Shown one piece after another: positions 1-10,358 of a stretch of 64,000 bases of DNA (position 1 is the stretch's first letter; each line of letters begins with the position of its first letter). A program made the position numbers and the translations under genes. Source of the stretch: Chondrilla cf. caribensis (taxonomy: Eukaryota > Porifera > Demospongiae > Chondrillida > Chondrillidae); NCBI GenBank assembly GCA_964020155.1, contig OZ026555.1:2553282-2617281 (forward strand). Reading direction: 5' to 3'. Below the pieces are notes generated by a model that ran no database searches, was not told the origin of the DNA, and was given only the letters and a program-made list of their open reading frames with translations.

Positions 1-1
1 A

Positions 2-142
2 AGGTTCAATGAGGAAAATATTCCAGATTTGCAGGTTGGAGCATTTAAAAATATAGAAAAGGTCACAAGGTACGAAGAAAACATTGAAAACGATATGTAC
101 ATTTACTGCAACACTTCTGAATCAATTGAATGTGCTAATTAA
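2..142 (+). CDS. Possible 3'-terminal coding exon of an unidentified plus-strand gene
   Basis: An open plus-strand frame enters from the left window edge and runs 46 codons to a TAA at 140-142. The peptide is hydrophilic and acidic with natural-looking composition (ends ...NTSESIECAN). No family is recognised. It would lie tail-to-tail with the minus-strand NLR-like gene. The reverse strand of the same stretch is also partly open, so the strand is not certain. Confidence 0.22.
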   Translation, partial: RFNEENIPDLQVGAFKNIEKVTRYEENIENDMYIYCNTSESIECAN

Positions 143-244
143 GGGAGTGCACAAATGTGCTTGGGAGTACTCATTGACATTTCCAGTCAGTACTGTATAT
201 AGCTGTGAAGTAAATGGTGTAATATCTAAATAAATCTGACTCAC

Positions 245-378
245 TATTCCATCAATGATCAATTTTTCCAAGTGACATTTCAGCAGAACATCAGTTACTA
301 TACGCAGTGGTGCATGACCAAGACTGGCACTAGTTATACTGTTGTCACATGGTAAAGTATCTGAAAATAGCATCCAGT
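245..378 (-). CDS. NLR-like gene 1, LRR-type exon following the NACHT exon
   Basis: This 134-bp minus-strand exon begins after an acceptor ending CCAATAG at 379-385 and ends at a GTGAGT donor (244-239). Entry phase is 1, matching the exit phase of the NACHT exon, and exit phase is 0. It encodes DWMLFSDTLP...VTDVLLKCHLEKLIIDGI; the stretch LKCHLEKLIIDG has the leucine spacing of an NLR leucine-rich repeat. NLR-like gene 2 has an exon of identical length and borders at 62096-62229, which strongly supports the model. Later exons lie beyond the left window edge. Confidence 0.75.
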
Positions 379-680
379 CTATTGGAGAAATAGAAAAAAA
401 CGTCATAAAGTACTCACAATATGTGAAACCACCACCAGCAACCATAATTAATGAGGGAACACTGTACACTAACAACAGGGCATAAAATGTACAAATCCCA
501 ATTTCACATTGAATCATAGCAAAATGAAATTTATTCACTGGTCTTGATTTGATACCAACCAAATTGACACCTATATCAGATACTTGAAAACATGACTCTG
601 TATACACCCCAATAATTATTGTGTATGTAGTATAAACTCCTGCCATGCTTGTGTTAAAGATCCTTAGAATTCTAATATAC

Positions 681-2361
681 CTTGCTGGTGAAGCTGAGAA
701 AACGACAATGAATCCACAGAATTGGATGCATGAAGGGATCTCATCATGTCCCTCAGTGGTTCTCCAATCTTTAGGAGAGGCTTTGGCCCAGAAAATTCCA
801 TGCCTTTCACAGTGGGATGGTGTTTAATACAATAGTTCAATGCTGTTACTTCATAGCTTGATCTCGCGGCAATGGAAATGAGGCCATTGGGGAATATCTC
901 AGGGAGGACTTTGGCAGCTACATCTGGATTATCAGCCTCAAACAGGGAGATGATCAGGAGCGTCTTATGATCTTCCCCCCTAATCTTCTTCTGGCACATC
1001 TCTTGGAGGGTGCTTGTTTCCAGTTTCTTCAGTGAGGTGATTCCAGCATAATACTTCCAGATTTCACCCATTTCCACACATCCTAGATGCTCCTCCCATA
1101 GTGAAGCATGCTTGCTATCTGGTAGTGTGCCAATATGTACTGCAGCAAGCATCTCCTGGATGCTTTTGTGCAAGTAGTGGTAAAGGCGACTGTCACCACC
1201 CTCGCGTAGTGAATCAACAACTTCAACAAAAAGCAGCCCGTATATACTGCCACGCTTCTCATATTGGATGAAGTTGCCAATATCATGTTCAGTTAAAAGT
1301 AGTCGCTGTTCTGTGCTGCAACACTCAAATGCCTTCTGGCAGAGTTCATAAAAGCCCGGGAAGTCCACTTCTGAAACAGTCAAAAGATCATTTATGGAAA
1401 TCTTTTGACCCTCTTTACTGTTGATGAGTTCAGCAATGATGTATTCCTGGTATATACCAGTTTGGGTCTCGGGGATACCATGATCTCCTCGCAAATAGTG
1501 AACTTTACAAATGATTTCGAGAACAATTGGAATACAACACATTCCACGCACATGAGGAAGCTGACGTAGCCTATCTTTCAGTTTATTGACAACTGACTGA
1601 TCATATCCTTTAAAATATTTATCAATGTATTCCTCAATGTGCTCTTTTTTGAACCCCAGTATTTCAACATGACGATGGGGGTTGGTCACCAAAGTGAAAA
1701 GTTTCTTGCAGGTGACAGGTCGGGTTGTGATCACAACATCACACTCGCTCAGGTATAGAGTGGGGTCATGTGTTGAGAGAATTTTCTTCAGGAACCAGCA
1801 TGACCTCAGGGATTCTTCCAGCTCATCGTAGCCATCCAAAATGAACATCACGTTTCTTCCATGACTTTGGTCAAGAGCATTACAAACATTATAGCTATTA
1901 ATTGATTTTGCAGCATATTTCACAAAAAAGTGCTTCAGGTCAAGTTCTTCGTCTTGTTTAATTCTGAAGGTGAGTTCTCTTAGTTCCACAAGTACTACCA
2001 TCTGGTAATTGTTTGGTAGTCTCTTTGAGGCTAGGTCCTTGCAAAGTTGTCGTGAAAGGGTGCTTTTCCCACACCCGGGTGCCCCACTGATTACAATTCT
2101 ACGTCCAGTGGATGGTTCGTCATCTCTGAAATCAAGAATTTCTTCATAATTTATTGATCCCAATTTAGTATGCACAGCGTCAATGCCTTGCATAGTGGCT
2201 TGAAGAAAGTCACTGATTTGCATCTTGTTCTTCAAGATTCTCTGTCCTCTGTCAATGACTGCTAGCTCTATATACTCCAGTCTAGGACGATCAATCTTGG
2301 CAGGCAAAGGAGGGAGCCTAGTATAGTACTTCTTCAGCTGAGAGAACCACTTTTGGTAAAT
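681..2361 (-). CDS. NLR-like gene 1, large NACHT-domain exon
   Basis: A 1681-bp minus-strand exon encoding about 560 residues. It starts after a CCCTAG acceptor (phase 0, IYQKWFSQLKKYY) and ends at CAGCAAG|GTATAT (phase 1). From the exon start, the Walker A motif GAPGCGKST is near residue 93, Walker B FILDGYDEL near 175, and the sensor strand DVVITTRPV near 210. Helical and winged-helix-type sequence follows, including HKSIQEMLAAVH. This order is that of the NACHT module of NLR receptors, P-loop STAND NTPases that oligomerise on ligand sensing. The N-terminal effector domain was not recognised. About nine residues in ten match the NACHT exon at 62663-64000, so the two are recent paralogues. 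The reading frame is intact. An immune-receptor role is inferred from the family; the ligand is unknown. Confidence 0.9.
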
Positions 2362-3757
2362 CTAGGGACAAATAGGAAAATGTACAGTATATTATGGGGA
2401 TTTGTACTGTATGCAATAATTAGTGAAGTATAAAATTCAAAGCAACTACTACAAAAGGTAAAGAAAGGCACTGCACACTGTGAAATGAAACTGGACTGAT
2501 TTGATTGATGAATTGTGTCGAAAGAAACCTATTAAGCAGTATGTAAACTTTGTAACATTGGAGGCTCAAACAATTAAGTACATGGATAGGAACTTTTGAG
2601 ACTGCTATGGACTGGAAGCCATAGCATTAGTTAGATTTACTAATTTAAAACTACTCGGTTATTACAAAAAGGTCCTCAAATATGTCCTGTATAATATAAT
2701 ACATTCACTGACAGCATTTTATTCCATCTGTAAGGATATATGTAGTTCATACAAATTTGAATCAACTTGCAATACTGGACGTCCAACATTACATTCATAG
2801 TTGTGTTCATCCCATACATTGGTAAAGTTTCACCTGCTTAATATACTGCCAGTTAATAGGCCGTACTGTTTATTTTGCCACAATTTTTTGGAACAAATTC
2901 ATTAGATAGGGGAAGGCATACACATACCGTGCCCACTGCCAAATCAGCCACCCGCCATGCTTTTTTTGCTCCATAAGTACTTTCAGTAAGTGATAGGTAA
3001 CATTTATTAAGCCAAAGCTCTTCAAGTGCCATTTGTTTTCAAGGGAAGATGGCTAGCAAGTGCAGGAAAAACTTGTTGTAGCCCGAAAGCAATAAATTTA
3101 CACACACAAAGAAGCCAATCAGAATGCATAGCCAGGATATGATCGCAGGGGATTTTTTGCGTGAGTGGGAGCTCAAGTTCGCTGGAAGAGAACAGTCAGC
3201 AATATTCTAGAGAGAAAATCTGTGTCCGACTTCTATGGAATGTCACCAGCTAAAGGCAAAAAGATTAATGGAGCAGCTATTTGGTCAGATAGAAGAACCA
3301 CCGCAATGTGGTTTTCAACGTTCATTCAGCCATTATTACTGACGTGATACTTATCAAGAAAGCAAAGCAGCTATCAGAAAGACTCAACTGCAAGGATTCT
3401 TCATCATTAGGTGGCTGGTTGAGCTGGGCTGAGCTGAGCTTGGTTGAGTTGAGAGAAGTTTCTAGTACTACACCTTTATGATAACACAGTATTTGCATGC
3501 ATGTTTTGGAAATCTTTTCATTGATCTGTTTTTTCTGCTCTGATATTTAATTCTGTGTGACATTTTTATGTGTAATTAGTACAAAAGTAAGTCAAATTTT
3601 CTGAAATCAATTGTGGCCTATTAAGTGGGTGGCACTGTAATATGATATTATTGGGAAATATCTCTCAGATGGATTTCAATGTGAATAAATTACATTGCTG
3701 AGGAATGGAAGTGGATAAACTTAACCAGATATTAAAGCCAGGTTTGGACAGACTCAC

Positions 3758-3829
3758 CAAAGAAATAGCTTCTTCAGACAATTCAACTTTATGTATGACT
3801 ACGGCATGTTGCTGCAAGTCTCTTTGATC
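3758..3829 (-). CDS. NLR-like gene 1, small upstream exon (24 codons)
   Basis: Minus-strand exon between a TTGCAG acceptor and a GTGAGT donor, phase 0 to 0. It encodes DQRDLQQHAVVIHKVELSEE followed by AISL. Both borders match consensus, and the phases fit the NACHT exon downstream and the exon at 4168-4241 upstream. The domain is not recognised; it lies between the unseen N-terminus and the NACHT domain. Confidence 0.55.
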
Positions 3830-4167
3830 CTGCAATAACATGATGAAGTAGAGAGACAGTGAAGTACATATTGGAAATAGTGGTCCACATGTGCTATAAA
3901 TATCTGGTGTCTGCATATGCAAGTTTGAAACCATAGCGAAAGAAAATTATACACACTCATCTGCATCCCTCATACAGCAGTATAATGATGTAAAATAGAT
4001 GCATGTAAATGCTGTATTGAACAAATATTTTGAAACAGAAAAACTCCTTTTAATTTGTATGGCTCGGCAATTGACTTACACAAGACTATGATTATGTGTC
4101 CCATCTGAAAACAATTGTAATAATAGATGCACACACAGGCAGTCTCGCACATTCAAGTAATTATTAC

Positions 4168-4241
4168 CTGAGCACTGATAACAGCTTGTAGGCGGCCTGC
4201 AATTTTCTGTGCTAAATCTTCATGACTACGATAGCTGTCAG
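4168..4241 (-). CDS. NLR-like gene 1, upstream exon (DSYRSHEDLAQ...)
   Basis: Minus-strand exon of 74 bp between a CGCAG acceptor and CTCAG|GTAATA, phase 1 to 0. The encoded DSYRSHEDLAQKIAGRLQAV is amphipathic and probably helical. Phases agree with the exons on both sides. Function unknown; it belongs to the linker or effector part ahead of NACHT. Confidence 0.55.
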
Positions 4242-4432
4242 CTGCGTTTATAAAGGAACAGAACAAAGTGGTAACCTACTCTTCATGACATTGTATAGTT
4301 GTGTCTTGAAATATGAGCAATATAAAGTGTGGTTCTATTAGGAATGCATGCATTGTTCATGTAGTTGCATGCTATGAATATTACTAAGTTTATAAGCACT
4401 CACACATTATTCTCTGTATCTCAGTGGTCCAC

Positions 4433-4484
4433 CCAGGTGATCATTGGAGAATACAGCAGTAGAGCTTCTCAGGTGAATACCAAT
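4433..4484 (-). CDS. NLR-like gene 1, candidate upstream exon
   Basis: Minus-strand 52-bp exon after a TGTAG acceptor, encoding IGIHLRSSTAVFSNDHL, phase 0 to 1, joining the 4168-4241 exon in frame. The donor (GTGGAC) is weak, so this is the least certain exon of the gene. No first exon with a start codon was identified; the gene probably begins further right or has a 5' end that cannot be recognised here. Confidence 0.35.
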
Positions 4485-5060
4485 CTACACGTGTGGATAA
4501 ATTAGTATGGACATTGTCAATAAGATGAAGCGAATAATATAATATAATTTTGTGCGTAATAATGTTATAAATAGTATTATATCAACAATTAGTACACTAT
4601 ATTATCATATAATATAATACAGAAGAAATAAGGAAGAAAGGAAACATTACAATTATAATAAAACATAAGGAATAACAGTAATAATAATAATAATAAATAA
4701 ATAACATCATTATGAATAGTATGGCAAATTCAAATAGTACAGTTTGAATAAATTGAAACTGAATCAGTTTGAATATAGCAATAATCAAAGTTTGCACAAA
4801 ATAGGACTATAATATTACACTAATTATGATTGTACACTATTATTGCAGATTCTGAATTAACAACTTAAGAATACATTAAGCAATAGGATTGGTAGTATTG
4901 TAAATGATTATGACAAAAGTGATTATAATATTATGACTACAATAATTATTAGTATATTTATAATAAAATACACATAAATTATGTATATATTCACATATTT
5001 TACAACTAAATATAATAAATATAATAATAATAATATTACATCAATAAAATCAAAAGTATA
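4485..5060. other. AT-rich low-complexity stretch, no gene seen
   Basis: Dominated by short A/T words such as ATAAT and TAATAATAA. Open frames on both strands here have only low-complexity composition. Nothing else is recognisable. Confidence 0.6.
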
Positions 5061-5264
5061 GCGGTGAATCGGCAAAAGAATGACTCATTGTTCCGAGAAC
5101 GGATTCTGCATTTCCTCGCTGAATTGCAATGGAGATATGTTGTAGGAGATAATAGGTTGATGATTGATCACCTGTCTGAATCTAGATTCGTCTGCCAATT
5201 TCATGGAAAAAGGCAAGCGCACTGGGGCCAAAGGCACTCGTGGTTTCCACTGCTACCGGAATAG
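5060..5264 (-). pseudogene. Reverse-transcriptase (non-LTR retroelement) C-terminal relic
   Basis: The minus strand encodes IPVAVETTSAFGPSALAFF..IGRRI, an in-frame TAG, then YYLLQHISIAIQRGNAESVL. The pairing of a VAVET..AFG block with a LSIAIQRGNA-type block is the familiar C-terminal tail of LINE-like reverse transcriptases in invertebrate genomes (recognition from memory). One stop interrupts it and the flanks are AT-rich non-coding DNA, so it is a dead fragment. The plus-strand open frame over the same bases is a shadow. Confidence 0.6.
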
Positions 5265-6018
5265 AATTAGATGTGTTGGACAGGTGGAGGTATTTAAGAG
5301 ACTTCACAAAATACATAAATAATTCTGACAAAATACATTAATTATTTATACAAATGTTATGACTATGACAAAATTCATAAATAATTAATACAAATGTTAT
5401 ATTCAAAAATTGTATGAGCAATTTGATTCATAATTTTTGATGTCATTAGTAGCAAATAATTTTAAATTTAATTAAATTAAAATCAATCATAAGATGAATT
5501 CAGTTCTAGCGGACAAAATCTTACAACACATTTATATTCACACTAGTTAAAATTAATTTACTTACGATATTTATTTATTCATGAACCAAATTATGAATCC
5601 AATTATAATATATCTAATGTTTTAATTAAAATTATTTATTTTTCATATAATATTATGTATTTCTTTGCATACATTGAATGAAATTTAATCACAAATTACA
5701 GCCTGGATTATGACTACACAATACAATAATATAGGAATACCACATTTATTATGTGTTATTCAACTTATATTTATATTTGTTACAATGAAGTAATAAATTA
5801 GCAATCATACAATTTTTAAAATTAAAAATATAAAAGACAATAAGCAGCCTGCTTTTAATCCATTACTATCCTGCTCCATTTATGTAATTGTAATTGTATT
5901 TAATGTAATTAATGATCTTACATTATCGTATGTATAGTGCATTATGCAAGTACATACATATTGAACATACATAGATGCCATTGTTTGCCCTACTTTCTAA
6001 ATATTCTTTATTCAATAT

Positions 6019-6531
6019 ATACGGTACCAATTATAAAAAAATTGACGTTTTCGTTCGGTCGTCCGTCCGTTTTATCCCGGTCGTCTATGTACGGGCGCCC
6101 GATGAAACGCCCGTGTCAACGTATGAGGCGTCCGCATTCCACTGATAATGAATATGATTAATACTATGAATAATTATTACCGTGTGAAGGTTACGTATGT
6201 ACGTATTCACGAACATTAACGATCGTCAGAGAGAGATCAGCTGTCCAAAATTCTTGAGCGCCTTTGCAATCTTACCATAACTAAGGCCTTCTCTACGTAA
6301 AGCAAGGATTTTCTGTTTAATGTTACTAGGTAGAAGTATCCTCAACGGATTTCCAACTACCGCTTCAATTCGGTGCCCATGGATGTCGCTTAGCGACCGA
6401 AGGCGCTAATTCTATAATTGCATTCTTGCTAAAACGGACGCCCGTGTTGTCGAGAAACACGGGTACAGGGGACGCCCGTTCGTTCAATCGTCCGTGGAAA
6501 CGAAAACGTCAATTTTTTTATGATTGGTACC

Positions 6532-6534
<3 letters not shown>
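6019..6534. mobile_element. TIR DNA transposon remnant with a helix-turn-helix fragment (Tc1/mariner-like?)
   Basis: The two ends are inverted copies of about 35 bp, starting TATACGGTACCAAT and reading into TTGACGTTTTCG on both strands; the right copy is at 6500-6534. Both ends abut TA-rich flanks, consistent with TA target use. Inside, on the minus strand around 6255-6350, an open stretch reads LPSNIKQKILALRREG then LSYGKIAKAL, a helix-turn-helix of the kind found at the N-terminus of Tc1/mariner transposases. No catalytic DDE part is present, so the element is non-autonomous. Confidence 0.65.

Positions 6535-6563
<29 letters not shown>
6535..6563. repeat. (TA)n microsatellite
   Basis: Uninterrupted TA dinucleotides directly beside the right end of the TIR element. 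Confidence 0.9.
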
Positions 6564-6565
<2 letters not shown>

Positions 6566-7770
6566 TGTATGTTCTGTGTATAAATATAATATATCTACAG
6601 TATTATATATAAAAAATAAAAACACCAATTTATTCATCACAATGCCATCTCTCGGAATAGCACACTGCCATGCTCTCACATTTTCACACTATAATCTGAT
6701 CACATTCTGGCATATCTGATTCTATAGATTGCACTATGAAAACCTCTAAAATCTGACATTTGTGTAATATGACATGTAATAGTTGTCCCAAGTGAATGTG
6801 TGATAACCAATTTTCCACTGTGTCTTTTACATTATAATATTCTACAGTACAATAATCCGTACATCCGTGCATGCTATCTCACCTCAAAATACAATATTCA
6901 ATACCCTCAAGATAGGGAAACGACAATTAGCTTTTAGCGTTTAGTCCCCACGCCTTCAAAATAAATCCAGGGAAGAACCCTAAATCTTGACTTTATTCCT
7001 CTTCAAGAAACTAATGCAAAGTGAAAAACGTCAAAAGTCATAATTAAATAAAATCGGATGTTTCATTACTAGATAGATAGATAGAAAAATGAACAAATTT
7101 TACATACCTTTGACCGACTGTTTCTTCCTTGTCTATGTCTATTTGTCACGGTAACAAATTCCACTCTGTAGTAATCAATCAAAACGTTCCTCGAACGAAA
7201 TGTGTTGCCTATGATGCCTTGTACTCGACGTCCAATTCCTAGCCTCAACTATGCCTCGACCTGAACACCACAAGCCTGCCAGGGGAGCGAGGGAGCGAGA
7301 GGCGATCGAGGGGCGGGTCCAGGAAAGGCCACTCCCATGGGTTGATCCCTGCTAGAACTATTGATCATTAAAATGGTGGAATTCAGCATGATTGATGCTG
7401 GGAAGAAATTGATATCAGAAGGAATTGTGTCATCATGGAGTTTGGGACTACATTCCTAATCTTTGCATCAGTAGCGGTGATACCCGTTGCTCTGTGGTTA
7501 ATTGTCGTTCAAACTGGCAGTGCCTGGAAATCAACTTGAGTTCTGTCATCATCTCCTGCCCATGGTTCGTTGAATCGGGTTCTAACTCTGTCTCCTAATG
7601 TTGACGTGTACACCACTTCAGTGTGTGTCGCTTTGGCAGCAGAAATACCTAGCTCAATGCTACCGTAGAATAGATTATCCATAGTTCTAACGACGATACA
7701 GAATCCCCTTGTGACGATTTGTTGTTGTGTGCCATCTGAAAACATGTTGCTGCCCAATTGCACCAAATGA
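6564..7770. other. Non-coding or unresolved stretch upstream of the M13-like exons
   Basis: No exon with convincing borders was found. An ATG at 7437 on the plus strand opens a 35-codon frame with a clear hydrophobic segment (FLIFASVAVIPVALWLIV), which could be the signal-anchor of the type II membrane peptidase whose exons follow. No usable donor follows it, so it is not called as coding. Confidence 0.3.
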
Positions 7771-7881
7771 ACAAGAAGCAGTGGACCAGTAGGAACAGCT
7801 ATCCCACAGGGAGACCTACCTCCTGGTTACAACAACATGACCATTGCCAACATCTCCTTTAGCTTCCCCATGCCTTCTGAT
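7771..7881 (+). CDS. M13 (neprilysin/ECE-like) peptidase, exon a
   Basis: Plus-strand exon ending at a GTGAGT donor in phase 0. It encodes ...GDLPPGYNNMTIANISFSF then PMPSD. M13 peptidases carry a YNxMT-L-L...P segment just before a DW-Y motif, and the next exon begins FDWLKYF in the same phase, so the two join as expected. The left border is uncertain: the frame is open only from 7771, just after a TGA. M13 enzymes are type II membrane or secreted zinc metallopeptidases acting on extracellular peptides. Confidence 0.6.
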
Positions 7882-8586
7882 GTGAGTTGTTCGGTGTACG
7901 TACATGACAAGGTGTAACATGTGTTGTCTCACTACCACAGTGTATAGACATGTGTACATTCAACACATCACCATTGCAGGATACATGTAATGTGTATGTT
8001 TATATCCAATGAGTGTTTGATGTACACATGACTGTTGTCATTATGTACTGATTCAGAATGTTTAACATAAACACCATGTTATGTATACAGTCTGAGTTAG
8101 GGGGACCTGAAACACATCACACATTGTTCCGATTGTTGAATGCAATAATAAACATTGACGTTGGTGGTGTGGGATACCATGATTGAAGCAAATACTCCAA
8201 CAGCTGTGCATATTCCATCTGTGACTACTGAAAGATTATCAGATCCCAAAGACTCATGATTCCAGATAAATTTAAATACTCATGTATATTAATAAGTGTG
8301 TGTATACCTCATAACAATTTGTATGGTGTAGCTCTTATCTACATGTGTGTATTATGCGGAATTATTATTCATGATTCCAGATAAATTTGAATTCTCATGC
8401 ATATTAATACGTGTGTGTATACCTTATAACAATTTGTATGGTAGTAGCTCTTATCTACGTGTGTGTATTATATGAAAGAATATGTTAGCACGTACATAGA
8501 CATGGCAGATCCACATGTAAATATGTTCCCAAATCACACCACATCTCAGATATACGTACACCTTGATGTACCTGGGTCTATTGTAG

Positions 8587-8735
8587 TTTGACTGGCTGAA
8601 GTATTTCCAAACCTTCTACAACTCTGTTGGTCTTGGTGCCAACATCACCAGTGAGACTGGTCATTGTGAGCTCTCCAGAGTATTTCCAATGTATTCTATG
8701 TTCCACGGCCAAAACTGTGTGAGGGACTACTGTAG
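8587..8735 (+). CDS. M13 (neprilysin/ECE-like) peptidase, exon b
   Basis: Plus-strand 149-bp exon after a TTGTAG acceptor (phase 0), ending at TGTAG|GTTTCT (phase 2). It encodes FDWLKYFQTFYNSVG...CELSRVF...NCVRDYC. The DWLKY opening matches the conserved DW-Y position of M13 ectodomains. The donor is non-ideal. The reverse strand is also open here, but only the plus strand joins its neighbours in phase and in family order. Confidence 0.6.
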
Positions 8736-9351
8736 GTTTCTGTTGCAGTGTAGACAACACACCTATCGATCATGTATGAACCACACCACATGAATATCAT
8801 TACAATGTCACTGAATGTCTCCCTGTTTGCACCACAGTCGCAATAACTGTGGACTGTAATGGAACCACTACAATGGGACTAGAATGTTATTCTCAGCAGC
8901 TATCAAGTTTGTCTAGTTCCTGAGCCTTTAAATTTATATCCATAATTCTTACCAAGTCTGTACAATAATGTAATGAATGCAGTTTGCCATGCCATCCATC
9001 TGGGAACACAGCACTTACCACCTAAACCCAGAGCAGTTCCTTTCGTGTTTCCTCTGAGCAATAGGCTATACAAAAACAACATAGAATGCTTGTGTTCCAT
9101 TCCTCCATCAGCAGAATCCATTCAAGATTGTGGTTGCCTGTTCACTAATTGCTACATATCCCTTTGCACTGTGAATCCCTCAAATGTCCACCAGACTCTT
9201 TGCTTCCTTCTAAATTGGGTCTCACCCCACAAGACTAAACTGGTGTTTGAATATCTATGTACGTATTATTGTAATTTTCACACGAACGTAGCTCATTGAT
9301 ACCTGCTGAATACAGATCCTGCCTACCCTTTGTGTCCTGTTCACCATGTAG

Positions 9352-9535
9352 TGTTGTGGAGAACTACGTCAAGTGGCAACTTGCTCTTCCTTACATCCCA
9401 CTGTTGAGTACCCCGTTCCGCCATCTGGCTGATGTATTTTATGAGGACTTTGGTGAGGGAGGGGGTTCCCCAGACTGTGTTTCTGTTACTGTTGTGTCTA
9501 GACTCTACACTGCAAAGGATCACACAACAGATGAG
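9352..9535 (+). CDS. M13 (neprilysin/ECE-like) peptidase, exon c
   Basis: Plus-strand 184-bp exon after a CATGTAG acceptor, entry phase 2 (completing the previous exon), exit phase 0 at GATGAG|GTTTGT. It encodes VVENYVKWQLALPYIPLL..PFRHLADVFYEDF..CVSVTVVSRLY. The NY-KW motif, the PF-R segment and the lone Cys before an LY pair are in the order typical of the M13 helical lobe. This is the strongest single match among the four exons. Confidence 0.7.
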
Positions 9536-9724
9536 GTTTGTGCAGGAATTGTGGGCAGTGTAAATTTGAGCATACGTACATCTGGTTGAATATATGTGTG
9601 AACGTATGTACCTGTGTAGTGTTTGTATTATGTGAGAGTAAACTTGTATAATATTTGGTTGATTGTGTAGTAATGTGTGTATAATTGGGTGTATACATGT
9701 GCATATGTTTGCAAATGTAGATAG

Positions 9725-9891
9725 TACACTCAATCCTCTTGGTAATAGCATTTTACAAGGACAGTCTCTCTATAACAATGTCTTGTAGACACAGATGTAC
9801 GTATCAAGGCAGAGAGTATTTGCATTGAACTGACTATAACCCCAGGTAAAATGAGGAACCTAGGGTGATGTTGTGAAGAGGTTTGACTCTA
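9725..9891. mobile_element. MITE-like copy, CAGTCAAACCTC terminus family (copy 1)
   Basis: About 167 bp with imperfect inverted ends. The right end on the minus strand reads AGAGTCAAACCTCTTCACA, and the left end is a degraded version. The interior (ACAAGGACAGTCTCT, TGTCTTGT, AGGGTGATG) repeats in the copy at 10184-10358. It lies in an intron of the M13-like gene. Confidence 0.5.
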
Positions 9892-9941
9892 TGATGTATG
9901 TATCAATATGCATATCCACATGTGTCTTTCATGCAGTACAG

Positions 9942-10040
9942 GAGAATGAGACCATCAATTATATCTTGACTGCTCTCAATGCCAGGATTCAGGCTAAGGA
10001 TTGGCTAGATGATATCACCAAACAGCAATGTGAACAGAAG
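9942..10040 (+). CDS. M13 (neprilysin/ECE-like) peptidase, exon d
   Basis: Plus-strand 99-bp exon between a TACAG acceptor and AAG|GTTAGT, phase 0 to 0. It encodes ENETINYILTALNARIQAKD then WLDDITKQQCEQK. The WLDDxTK signature is the conserved WmDexTk element of M13 peptidases, in the correct position after exon c. Downstream exons with HExxH, NAYY or ExxxD zinc-site motifs were looked for and not found before 14 kb. The locus is therefore either truncated or continues in exons too short or too diverged to see. Confidence 0.65.
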
Positions 10041-10183
10041 GTTAGTGTAGAGGGTTGTGTTCTGTCATGCCAAAACTGCCAGAGGACCAGGAATTAGAAA
10101 CAGAACTTTATTAGTATAATGCTTGTAAGGAACATTTCTCTCGTGTGGTGGTAGTCGTCGTAGTAGTGCACAGGAGTGAAGTA

Positions 10184-10358
10184 CAGTCAAACCTCTGTAT
10201 AGCAGCACTTTTCACAAGGACAGTCTCTTCATAGCAACATGTCTTGTGAGCACAGATGTATCCAGACACACAGTGATTGTATTGGTTACAACAGCAAACT
10301 GGTTATAATGACAGGGAAAGTGAGGAATCAAGGGTGATGCTGTGAAGAGGTCTGACTT
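10184..10358. mobile_element. MITE-like copy, CAGTCAAACCTC terminus family (copy 2)
   Basis: About 175 bp. The left end is CAGTCAAACCTCTGTATAG; the right end read on the minus strand is AGTCAGACCTCTTCACAGCA. The interior matches the copy at 9725-9891. The terminus resembles pogo/Tigger-type non-autonomous elements. Confidence 0.55.

Noticed and set aside
5064..5264. Plus-strand open frame of 66 codons starting MNRQKNDSLF
   Set aside because: The minus strand of the same bases matches a reverse-transcriptase tail, so the plus frame is a shadow.
7509..7766. Minus-strand frame ending ...NEPWAGDDDRTQVDFQALPV
   Set aside because: Composition is plausible but no partner exon or clear donor was found; left uncalled rather than forced into a gene.
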